From the NCBI GenBank assembly GCA_002331465.1, contig DCYM01000170.1, positions 1 through 5,385 on the forward strand: a stretch of 5,385 nt of DNA, in the 5' to 3' direction. Below are positions 1 to 5,385 of the stretch, in pieces; the stretch's first letter is position 1; each line of letters starts with the position of its first letter. The DNA comes from Candidatus Neomicrothrix sp. UBA2110 (GTDB taxonomy: Bacteria > Actinomycetota > Acidimicrobiia > Acidimicrobiales > Poriferisodalaceae). The position numbers and the translations under genes were made by a program. The notes below the pieces were generated by a model, which saw only the letters and a list, made by a program, of their open reading frames with translations, did no database searches and was not told where the DNA came from.

Positions 1-64
1 GAGGCCTATCGTCTTTCTTGAGCTTCGCGTTATATGACTACCGTCGAACGTGCGATCATGCAGT

Positions 65-850
65 ATGAGCGCAGATTCCACGGTTACGTACGAACGCACT
101 GGGCGTGTTGCAGTCATTACCTACAATCGCCCTGAAGCCCTCAACGCGGTGAACGGCCAGTTACGTAAAGACCTCAATCGGGCCTGGGAGACGCTGCGCA
201 CCGACGACGAGGCCTGGGTGGCAATCGTCACGGGTAAAGGCAAAGCGTTCTGCGCTGGAGCAGATCTAAAGGATCCTGGTAGTTCCGTTGGTAATGATGA
301 CCATTCGTTTTGGGAAGTTCCGAGCTTTACCTCCCTGGAGTCAGGCAAAGAGATTTTCAAACCCGTCATAGCGGCCGTCAATGGCTACGCAATCGGGTTT
401 GGGCTGACAATGGTTGCGAGCTGCGACTTTGTGATCGCGTCGGACCGTGCTGAATTCGGCTTTCCCGAGGTTCAGCTTGGGGTACCGACTGTTCAAGGGG
501 CCGTGAGAATGCCCAAACGCATCGGTTGGCAAAACGCAATGGAATTGCTACTGCTCGGGGACCGCGTGAATGCGCAACGGGCCAAAGAGATGGGTTTGGT
601 GATGAAGGTGGTACCGCACGATGAGCTGATGGCAGAGGCGGCCGAGCTAGCGGAGAGACTGATCACTAATTCGGCGCCACTTGCCGTTCGAGCCACCAAA
701 GAAATAGCCAGACGGAGCCAAGAAATGGGTTTTGTTGAAGCCATTCGCTTCGGCGAAACGATGCGCAAAGTGGCCGGTGCTACCGAAGACGCAAAGGCAT
801 TTCGCGACGCAACTAAATCAGGCCAAAAGCCGACATGGCAGGGCCGATAG
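65..850 (+). CDS. Crotonase-family enoyl-CoA hydratase/isomerase, lacking the first catalytic Glu
   Basis: Cytoplasmic acyl-CoA-processing enzyme of the crotonase superfamily, 261 aa from ATG 65, the usual family length. Residues below are counted from that ATG. The N-terminal strand and NRPEALNA motif (about 22-29) are typical. AFCAGADL (61-68) supplies the first oxyanion-hole amide; AAVNGYAIGFG (about 103-113) supplies the second, with GFG where GGG is common. In rat enoyl-CoA hydratase, Glu144 and Glu164 act on water and substrate. Here the Glu164 position is kept (E135 in FPE) but the Glu144 position is Thr (T115). A single glutamate at that site is the Delta3,Delta2-enoyl-CoA isomerase pattern, so isomerisation or another reaction is as likely as hydration. 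A longer GTG start at 50 is open, but the family N-terminus fits ATG 65, whose ATGA overlaps the stop of an open upstream frame. No convincing Shine-Dalgarno is seen. It probably precedes the hydrolase gene in one transcript. Fold confidence is high; exact reaction unknown. Confidence 0.9.
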   Translation: MSADSTVTYERTGRVAVITYNRPEALNAVNGQLRKDLNRAWETLRTDDEAWVAIVTGKGKAFCAGADLKDPGSSVGNDDHSFWEVPSFTSLESGKEIFKPVIAAVNGYAIGFGLTMVASCDFVIASDRAEFGFPEVQLGVPTVQGAVRMPKRIGWQNAMELLLLGDRVNAQRAKEMGLVMKVVPHDELMAEAAELAERLITNSAPLAVRATKEIARRSQEMGFVEAIRFGETMRKVAGATEDAKAFRDATKSGQKPTWQGR

Positions 851-912
851 TCTTGCGTTTCTAGGCCACTCTTTGGTGTCTTGTTCACCGGTGATTCAAT
901 GGCCCGCGATAT

Positions 913-918
913 GGAGAG
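913..918 (+). promoter_or_regulatory. Ribosome binding site that fixes the hydrolase start
   Basis: GGAGAG lies 7 nt upstream of ATG 926, a good Shine-Dalgarno match and spacing. It favours ATG 926 over the in-frame upstream codons TTG 881, ATG 899 and ATG 911, none of which has a comparable site. Confidence 0.6.
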
Positions 919-925
919 AGCAGAA

Positions 926-2059
926 ATGGAAATCAATGGTCACTGCGACGAACGTTTTTCGGTGGTTCGAGACGCATTCGAAGCAAACTTTTTGGCTGAC
1001 GAAGAACTCGGTGCAAGTGCCGCAGTCACTGTTGACGGTCAATACGTAGTCGACTTGTGGGCAGGCCAACGTAACCACAACGGTGACCCCTGGGAGAGAG
1101 ACACCATCGTCAACGTCTACTCGACGACGAAGACGATGGCATCTATTTGCATTCTCATGCTGGCCGATAGAGGAGTAATTGATTTCCAAAAGCCTGTTGC
1201 CGAATATTGGCCGGAATTCGGTAGCAACGGGAAAGATTCTGTTCTGGTGCGCCACGTCATGACCCACCAGACTGGTTGTTCAGGATTCCCAAGGCCGGTA
1301 ACCCCCGAAGAGCTCTACGACCACGACCTTATGGCTGGCCTTCTAGCTGGGATGGAACCCTGGTGGGAGCCCGGCACAGCCCCGGGGTACCACGCGATAA
1401 CTCAAGGAACCCTCCAAGCTGAACTAATGCGCCGCATCGACGGACGCACTTTAGGCACGTTCTTTCGAGACGAAGTAACCGCTCCCCTTGGTGCTGATTT
1501 CCACATCGGGTTGCCGTTATCTGAGGGACACCGCGTGGCTCAACTAGACGTTCCGCAAGAGGGAATAGATCAGATAGTGGAGTCCGACCCCGACTCGATA
1601 GCTGCAAGAACCTTTCGCAGTTGCCGCTTGGACGGCACTGAAACCGAGACAGATGAATGGCGCAGCGCCGAAATTCCAGCAGGTGGAGGAATTGGCAACG
1701 CTCGATCAATTTCGCGGGTGCACTCAGCGATCGCCTGCGGCGGAACCATCGACGGGGTCACATTGATGAAACCCGAAACCATAGAGGCCGCTTTGGATCG
1801 CCAAACCTTTGACCGAGACCTAGTGCTGGGACTGAATGTGCCGTATGGAACCGGTTTCGGTATTAACCATGAACGGATCCCTCTGACGCCAAGCGATCGC
1901 ACCCTTTACTGGTTCGGATGGGGTGGATCCATGGGAGTCATGGACCTCGACGAAAAAATCACCGTTTCTTATGCCATGAACAAAATGGCTGGAGGTTTGG
2001 TAGGCGACGCCCGAGCTTTCAACCTGATTGCCGCGACCTACGCTGCCATTGGGAAATAA
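926..2059 (+). CDS. Serine hydrolase, EstB-like esterase / class C beta-lactamase family (COG1680 type)
   Basis: Likely carboxylesterase with the serine beta-lactamase/DD-peptidase fold, 377 aa from ATG 926, the usual size for EstB-like enzymes. Residues are counted from that ATG. The nucleophile motif SxxK is S66-T-T-K69, just after VNVY and before a hydrophobic helix. The catalytic-tyrosine motif is PGYHAITQG, with Y155. The third motif is WGG (332-334 in FGWGGSMG), the form found in EstB esterases, rather than the KTG of true beta-lactamases. MTHQTGCSGF (about 112-121) is the conserved segment between the first two motifs. No signal peptide is visible, so a cytoplasmic enzyme is expected, which argues against an antibiotic-resistance role. 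It follows the first crotonase by 75 bp on the same strand, with no terminator apparent between them, so co-transcription is plausible. It could hydrolyse an ester or lactone feeding or leaving the acyl-CoA pathway; the substrate is not readable. It converges on the minus-strand LLM oxidoreductase gene, 15 bp between stop codons. Confidence 0.93.
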   Translation: MEINGHCDERFSVVRDAFEANFLADEELGASAAVTVDGQYVVDLWAGQRNHNGDPWERDTIVNVYSTTKTMASICILMLADRGVIDFQKPVAEYWPEFGSNGKDSVLVRHVMTHQTGCSGFPRPVTPEELYDHDLMAGLLAGMEPWWEPGTAPGYHAITQGTLQAELMRRIDGRTLGTFFRDEVTAPLGADFHIGLPLSEGHRVAQLDVPQEGIDQIVESDPDSIAARTFRSCRLDGTETETDEWRSAEIPAGGGIGNARSISRVHSAIACGGTIDGVTLMKPETIEAALDRQTFDRDLVLGLNVPYGTGFGINHERIPLTPSDRTLYWFGWGGSMGVMDLDEKITVSYAMNKMAGGLVGDARAFNLIAATYAAIGK

Positions 2060-2067
2060 CTAAACGG

Positions 2068-2098
2068 CTGACGCTCATGGAGCTTCATATAGCGTCGG
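2068..2098 (-). terminator. Possible hairpin terminator between convergent genes
   Basis: CTGACGCT (2068-2075) pairs with AGCGTCGG (2091-2098) to give 8 bp with one G-U. An inner ATGG/TCAT stem with an AGCT loop extends it across a small internal loop. It spans the stop codon of the minus-strand oxidoreductase and lies just past the hydrolase stop at 2057-2059. Read on the minus strand, the hairpin is followed by CCGUUUAGUUAUUU, moderately U-rich, so it would better serve the minus-strand transcript. The part that overlaps coding sequence could be chance. Confidence 0.35.
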
Positions 2099-3109
2099 GA
2101 TGCCCTGGATGTCTTCAATAACTCCTTGCGGTAAATCAGCAGGAAGTTCGGGAGACGCGCTAGCTCCAATCGCGTCGGTCAAACCGCCGAATCTTTCTTC
2201 GATAGCGGTAACTATTTCGTCGTGTCTTCCGACAGCCGCAAACTGTCTCACCACGTCATCGCTGATCCGAGAAGCCATTTCCCCCCAACCATCATTTTTC
2301 GAGAGGTAATTAAGTTCTTCGCCTAGGTCAAGAAGATCATGCTGCTCAAGAACCGGCCAATACGCCTTAGTGCTTCCATAAAAGCCGATGCGGTAACGAA
2401 CCCAGTCCATCATTGCCATTACCGACTCGTCGTCTGGTCCTGTGCAAACAAATCCGCCGCCACTTATTTGAAACGCTTCTCGAGCCTTACCGGCATGCGA
2501 TAAGCCCGCCACCAACTGCGGTAGAACAGCTCCTTCGAGGTATTCGCGGGTGCAAAATGCGTGAAGCCGAACTCCATCACAGACTCGGCCAGCCGCCCGG
2601 AGCATCGCGGGTCCGACAGCCGCCATGGAGATAGCCGGCTGGGGCACGGTTAAAGGTTCTGGGGTGAAGTTCGGAGTCATCAAATTGAAGCGATAAAAGT
2701 TACCTTCGTAGTTGAGTTCTTCACCTGTCTGCCACGTATGCCAGATCGCCCTCACCGATTGGACGTATTCCTGCATGCGTGGAGCTGGAGCGGACCAGCT
2801 CACGCTGAATCGCCGTTCGTTGTGACCGCGCACTTGGCTGCCGAGCCCAAGTTCAAAACGCCCCGCGCTTGCTTGTTGTAGGTCCCAACCAATGTTGGCC
2901 GCGATCATCGGACTCCGCGGAAACGCGATCGCGACACCTGTCGCGAGTTCAAGACGCTGAGAGTTCACCGCCGCTACGGCAAGAGACATAAACGGGTCAT
3001 GCCTATTTTCGAGAGCAACAATTCCGTCATAGCCGTCCGCTTCAATCCGGTGGACAGCCTCAGGAACATCGCGAAGATCCGCTTGGGGAAATGTGGTGTA
3101 CACCTTCAT
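2075..3109 (-). CDS. LLM class F420-dependent oxidoreductase, MSMEG_2256/TIGR03617-like
   Basis: Luciferase-like monooxygenase-fold (TIM barrel) oxidoreductase, 344 aa, probably using the deazaflavin F420 for hydride transfer to or from an unknown organic substrate in the cytoplasm. Visible family landmarks are GYDGI near 26-30 with ENRHDPF at 34-40, IAFPRSPM (61-68), GRFELGLGSQ (83-92), the WSAPAPRM stretch (105-112) leading into an AIW helix (121-123), and LMTPNF (143-148). This series closely matches my recollection of the mycobacterial MSMEG_2256 family, which was defined among F420-producing actinobacteria. F420 rather than FMN is inferred from family, not from a unique residue. The start ATG at 3107-3109 overlaps the stop of the upstream PNPOx-like gene as ATGA, with GAGAG (3118-3122) 8 nt upstream, so translation is probably coupled. 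The downstream end faces the hydrolase gene and a possible hairpin terminator. Family assignment is strong; substrate unknown. Confidence 0.93.
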   Translation of the reverse strand: MKVYTTFPQADLRDVPEAVHRIEADGYDGIVALENRHDPFMSLAVAAVNSQRLELATGVAIAFPRSPMIAANIGWDLQQASAGRFELGLGSQVRGHNERRFSVSWSAPAPRMQEYVQSVRAIWHTWQTGEELNYEGNFYRFNLMTPNFTPEPLTVPQPAISMAAVGPAMLRAAGRVCDGVRLHAFCTREYLEGAVLPQLVAGLSHAGKAREAFQISGGGFVCTGPDDESVMAMMDWVRYRIGFYGSTKAYWPVLEQHDLLDLGEELNYLSKNDGWGEMASRISDDVVRQFAAVGRHDEIVTAIEERFGGLTDAIGASASPELPADLPQGVIEDIQGIPTLYEAP

Positions 3110-3708
3110 GGATGCTGCTCTCGGGGAAGCACATCAACGAATTCGTCCCAGTTTTTCCACTCTGGCTGTGGAGGCAGGGTTGAACCACCAGGAGCGAACT
3201 CGGAGAGCGTCCCGGATTCCAGGTCATGAATGTAACGAGGGCAGTTGGGAAAGATCCTGCCAACCGTGATTTCTATGACCGCTTCAGCACCCACAAAATC
3301 GGCTATGTCGGATGGGTCAAGAAGGACCTCCGCTGTCCCATGTATACGAATCCGATTGGCCTTGCTGGTTTGTCGGATGAACAGCAAAGCCACTTTGTTG
3401 GTTTCATTGATGTTGCCGAGTGACCGAAACATCCCGTTGCCGTCATATGAGGGGAAGCGCAGCGTATGTTCGTCAACGACCTTGACGAAGCCGGGTCGGC
3501 CTCCCTTGTAGGACACATCCGGAAATCCAGTCGCGTCAACCGTCGCCAAAAAAAAATAGGCGGCCCTCTCAATGTAAGCGGCGGTCGGACCATCAATGGA
3601 TTCGCCTACCGTTACTTCGTTCAGTCGATCGGCGAGACGGCGACTATCGAAGTGGTCTTGCAGACGACGTGCACCGGCTCCATACAGTTCCCCAACAGTG
3701 TCAGCCAT
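3106..3708 (-). CDS. PNPOx-like split-barrel flavin-binding protein
   Basis: Pyridoxamine 5'-phosphate oxidase-family protein, 200 aa from ATG 3708, with an FMN-binding split-barrel fold. Residues are counted from that ATG. A helical N-terminus of about 45 residues precedes the barrel strands: FFLATVDATGFPDVS (52-66), KGGRPGFVKVV (68-78), LRFPSYDGNGMFRSLGNI (83-100, where the family typically contacts the flavin phosphate) and NRIRIHGTAEV (118-128). A C-terminal IFPNCPRYIH (152-161) is typical of the predicted flavin-nucleotide-binding subgroup rather than true PdxH, so a role in vitamin B6 synthesis is unlikely. It is first in a two-gene minus-strand unit, coupled by ATGA to the LLM oxidoreductase, suggesting a shared redox job: flavin or F420 exchange, or acting on the same substrate. 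GTG 3714 could start it two residues earlier, but the Shine-Dalgarno spacing favours ATG 3708. A nine-T run in the sense strand encodes the YFFL segment. Biochemical activity is unknown. Confidence 0.9.
   Translation of the reverse strand: MADTVGELYGAGARRLQDHFDSRRLADRLNEVTVGESIDGPTAAYIERAAYFFLATVDATGFPDVSYKGGRPGFVKVVDEHTLRFPSYDGNGMFRSLGNINETNKVALLFIRQTSKANRIRIHGTAEVLLDPSDIADFVGAEAVIEITVGRIFPNCPRYIHDLESGTLSEFAPGGSTLPPQPEWKNWDEFVDVLPREQHP
3658..3688 (+). promoter_or_regulatory. Weak candidate promoter for the second crotonase
   Basis: TTGCAG (3658-3663) and TACAGT (3683-3688) stand 19 bp apart, giving partial -35 and -10 (TAnnnT) matches with a longer than ideal spacer. They lie inside the 5' end of the divergent PNPOx-like gene. 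The gap between the two start codons is too short to hold a promoter with a leader, so any promoter must lie about here or further inside that gene. Evidence is positional and weak. Confidence 0.2.
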
Positions 3709-3715
3709 GATCACA

Positions 3716-3719
3716 CCCT
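3716..3719 (-). promoter_or_regulatory. Ribosome binding site for the PNPOx-like gene
   Basis: On the minus strand this reads AGGG, 7 nt upstream of ATG 3708. The alternative GTG at 3714 would leave only 1 nt of spacing, so the site decides the start. It sits inside the 23-bp gap to the divergent crotonase. Confidence 0.5.
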
Positions 3720-3731
3720 ACGCTTGGAACC

Positions 3732-4520
3732 ATGACTCGATACAACGGCTACACCGGGGTTGAGGTGGAAGTTCATGATGATGGTGTTGTTGTCTGTACT
3801 TTGAATCGCCCCGACAGACTTAACGCCTTTGATGGCCAAATGCGACAAGACATTCACCGCCTGTTAGGCGAGGTTTCTTCCGATGACGAAGCCCGCGTTT
3901 TTGTGATGACCGGAGCGGGACGGGCCTTTTGCTCCGGAGCCGACCTCACGGCAGAAGATCGAAGAGGCTGGCCGATCCGAACCCACGAACCGATGTTCGG
4001 CTGGTGCAGCGACCTTTTGGAAATGCCCAAACCCACCATTTGTGCTCTCAACGGGTTGGCGGCGGGTGGGGGACTGGGTCTGTCCCTACTGTTCGACATC
4101 AGGATTTGCTCATCTGAAGCACGTCTCTTACCAATCTGGATGAAAAGGGCCATCCACCCTGATGACCTGATCACATGGACTCTTCCTCGACTCGTCGGTT
4201 ATAGCCGAGCCCTCGAGTGGTTGTACGAAGCCGAAGAAATTCCGGTCAGCGTTGCACTCCAGGCGGGCATGATTAATCACGTCGTTGACCCCGATGAAGT
4301 GTTAGCTCGAACCATGGAACTTGCGCATCGTTTGGCTGCCGGTCCGACTGCTCATCACGCGATGACCAAACAGGCGGTGTTCAAGGGAATGCAGGGAGAT
4401 AGTTTCGAGGCGGCACTGTTGGAGAGTTGGGGTCAGGCGAAAGCGCTTGCATCGGAAGACTTCCAAGAGGGCCTCTTAGCCTTCAAAGAAAAACGGGAAC
4501 CGAAGTTCACTGGACGCTAA
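3732..4520 (+). CDS. Crotonase-fold acyl-CoA enzyme with a dehalogenase-like Trp/Asp active site
   Basis: Cytoplasmic crotonase-superfamily protein, 262 aa, acting on a CoA thioester. NRPDRLNAF (25-33), the oxyanion motif AFCSGADL (65-72) and the second oxyanion segment NGLAAGGGLG (107-116) are intact, so CoA-thioester binding and enolate stabilisation are expected. The hydratase glutamates are gone: the Glu144 position is Gly (G116) and the Glu164 position is Trp (W136). From A130 to G156 it aligns without gaps to 4-chlorobenzoyl-CoA dehalogenase as I recall it, putting W136 on Trp137 and D144 (in HPDD) on the nucleophile Asp145. The dehalogenase base His90 falls on Phe89, so identical chemistry is not implied. 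A hydrolase, lyase, isomerase or ring-cleaving role is possible; ordinary enoyl-CoA hydration is unlikely. ATG 3732 has only a weak GGAA upstream. The 3' end overlaps the convergent DsbA-like gene by 4 bp. Fold is certain; reaction unknown. Confidence 0.92.
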   Translation: MTRYNGYTGVEVEVHDDGVVVCTLNRPDRLNAFDGQMRQDIHRLLGEVSSDDEARVFVMTGAGRAFCSGADLTAEDRRGWPIRTHEPMFGWCSDLLEMPKPTICALNGLAAGGGLGLSLLFDIRICSSEARLLPIWMKRAIHPDDLITWTLPRLVGYSRALEWLYEAEEIPVSVALQAGMINHVVDPDEVLARTMELAHRLAAGPTAHHAMTKQAVFKGMQGDSFEAALLESWGQAKALASEDFQEGLLAFKEKREPKFTGR

Positions 4521-5245
4521 CTGGGTTTGTGATCCTTGCGTGAACCCGCCTCCCAGTCTTCCATGAGCGGAGCAGATTCGAGAGTTCCCAGCACGTTGAT
4601 CTGAGGCGATTCGCGCAGCGAACGTTTCATCTCAGCAAAGCCTGGAAAGCTCGCCAGTTCGATAACGGCGTTCCACAAAGGCACTGCCTGTTCGTCACTT
4701 GGTACCCGGGAAATGACCGGCCCGAAAAAAGATAAACCATCTGGAGGTTGAAACGAGATGATTGGCGTACCGACATCGCGACCGGTTCGCGAAAGAGCGA
4801 GCTCGGTTTCGGCTTCAATAACGCTGTCCCAAAGTTGATCATCAACTGCCGACGCGTACTGGGTTGGCAGTCCAGCGGTCGCGAGACATCGTTCGGTATG
4901 TTCAACAGTCCCTAGCTGCTTCCTTAAGCCCGGCTGTCGGTCCAGTTCCCAATAGTGGGTGCCGAACGCTGAGTAGAGGGCAGCCATAACATCACGCCCG
5001 CATTCCTCTCGAACCTTCGCCGCTGCTCTCAAAAACTTGAGCCCCGCTGTGTGCCCCTGTTCGTAGCCCGGCGGAAAGTCCGTTTCATAGTCCTTGTCTT
5101 TATTGAGAATTCTCAATGAAATAAACCGCCAGTCGACTGAATAATTAGTTTGTTCAGCCACCTTTTCAACCCAGCGAGAAGTAACCCAGGCAAAGGGACA
5201 AATGGGATCCCAAAAGAACTCGATGTCGTAATCATCGCTACTCAT
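4517..5245 (-). CDS. DsbA-family thioredoxin-fold protein, HCCA isomerase / Rv2466c-like
   Basis: Thioredoxin-fold protein with the DsbA-type helical insertion, 242 aa from ATG 5245; residues are counted from there. The N-terminal strand leads into WDPICPFAWVTSRW (12-25), resembling the mycobacterial Rv2466c mycothiol-dependent nitroreductase family. VGTP (158-161) holds the expected cis-proline before a beta-strand. The active-site motif is CPFA (C16-A19): only the first cysteine of the CxxC pair is present, so dithiol disulfide exchange is not expected. A one-cysteine site fits a thiol-conjugating, glutathione-transferase-like or mycothiol-dependent reductase role, or isomerisation as in 2-hydroxychromene-2-carboxylate isomerase. 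No signal peptide is present, so it is cytoplasmic. A start at ATG 5254 adds three residues and cannot be excluded; neither ATG has a clear Shine-Dalgarno. The gene stands alone on its strand, its 3' end overlapping the second crotonase by 4 bp. Family assignment is good; substrate unknown. Confidence 0.9.
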   Translation of the reverse strand: MSSDDYDIEFFWDPICPFAWVTSRWVEKVAEQTNYSVDWRFISLRILNKDKDYETDFPPGYEQGHTAGLKFLRAAAKVREECGRDVMAALYSAFGTHYWELDRQPGLRKQLGTVEHTERCLATAGLPTQYASAVDDQLWDSVIEAETELALSRTGRDVGTPIISFQPPDGLSFFGPVISRVPSDEQAVPLWNAVIELASFPGFAEMKRSLRESPQINVLGTLESAPLMEDWEAGSRKDHKPS

Positions 5246-5385
5246 AAAGAACATGAATAGCAGGTATCGCCCCAGGCATCACACAGTTTCGCTTTACTTG
5301 AGCACAACATCCCTTTCACCCAGCCTCTAAGCGCTATTCGCTGACGGCAGGACTAGCCGACGGTGTCGATGGCGGTGGTGTTGGG

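Noticed and set aside
1..49. TTGAGC (18-23) and TATATG (31-36) as a promoter for the first crotonase.
   Set aside because: The spacing is about 7 bp, far too short, and no other -35 fits the TATATG box.
881..925. Longer form of the serine hydrolase from TTG 881 (15 extra residues).
   Set aside because: The added residues do not look like the family N-terminus, and the GGAGAG site points to ATG 926.
3303..3596. Alternative-frame open reading frame of about 97 codons inside the PNPOx-like gene.
   Set aside because: Its translation shows no recognisable domain, and the overlapping frame has clear family motifs over its whole length.
4505..4548. Inverted repeats GTTCAC/GTGAAC and GGGTT/AACCC near the convergent 3' ends.
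   Set aside because: The stems are short, one has a 29-nt loop, they lie in coding sequence and neither strand has a U-tract after them.
5255..5352. Upstream region of the DsbA-like gene, searched for a promoter, operator or terminator.
   Set aside because: No -35/-10 pair with acceptable spacing, no hairpin and no clear ribosome site could be found by eye.
5353..5385. Possible C-terminal fragment of a minus-strand gene ending at TAG 5353-5355, or alternative frames ending nearby, one of them Pro/Ser/Thr-rich.
   Set aside because: All three minus frames are open at the edge and only 10-18 codons are visible, so no frame can be preferred and no family recognised.

Overview
The window reads as a compact bacterial catabolic neighbourhood, most likely from an actinobacterium. 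This rests on two genes. One is a luciferase-like oxidoreductase that matches the actinobacterial MSMEG_2256-type F420 family by remembered motifs. The other is a DsbA-fold protein resembling the Rv2466c mycothiol-linked family. GC content looks moderate by eye rather than high, which would fit an uncultured Acidimicrobiia-type lineage, but that placement is inference. There are no rRNA or tRNA genes, CRISPR arrays, IS elements or integrases that I can see.

Layout, left to right. A crotonase-fold acyl-CoA hydratase/isomerase (65-850, +) is followed after 75 bp by a serine hydrolase of the EstB/class C beta-lactamase type (926-2059, +). This converges, with 15 bp between stop codons, on a minus-strand pair read from 3708 down to 2075: a PNPOx-like flavin-binding protein, then an LLM-class F420-dependent oxidoreductase, joined by an ATGA start/stop overlap. 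Only 23 bp from the start of that pair, a second crotonase begins on the plus strand (3732-4520). It ends in a 4-bp tail-to-tail overlap with a minus-strand DsbA-family/2-hydroxychromene-2-carboxylate isomerase-like gene (4517-5245). The last 131 bp hold nothing I can assign.

Working together: two acyl-CoA-processing enzymes, an esterase-like hydrolase and a flavin/F420 redox pair suggest breakdown of an ester, lipid, terpenoid/steroid or aromatic compound through CoA thioesters. The substrate cannot be read from the sequence. No core beta-oxidation gene (acyl-CoA dehydrogenase, thiolase, CoA ligase) lies in the window.

Most notable is the active site of the second crotonase. Both hydratase glutamates are absent. 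Instead a Trp and an Asp stand eight residues apart, at the ungapped positions of Trp137 and Asp145 of 4-chlorobenzoyl-CoA dehalogenase. The first crotonase also lacks one of the two glutamates, and the DsbA-like protein has a one-cysteine CPFA motif. These suggest chemistry that a default 'enoyl-CoA hydratase' or 'disulfide isomerase' label would get wrong. I see no clear evidence of a wholly new multi-gene system.
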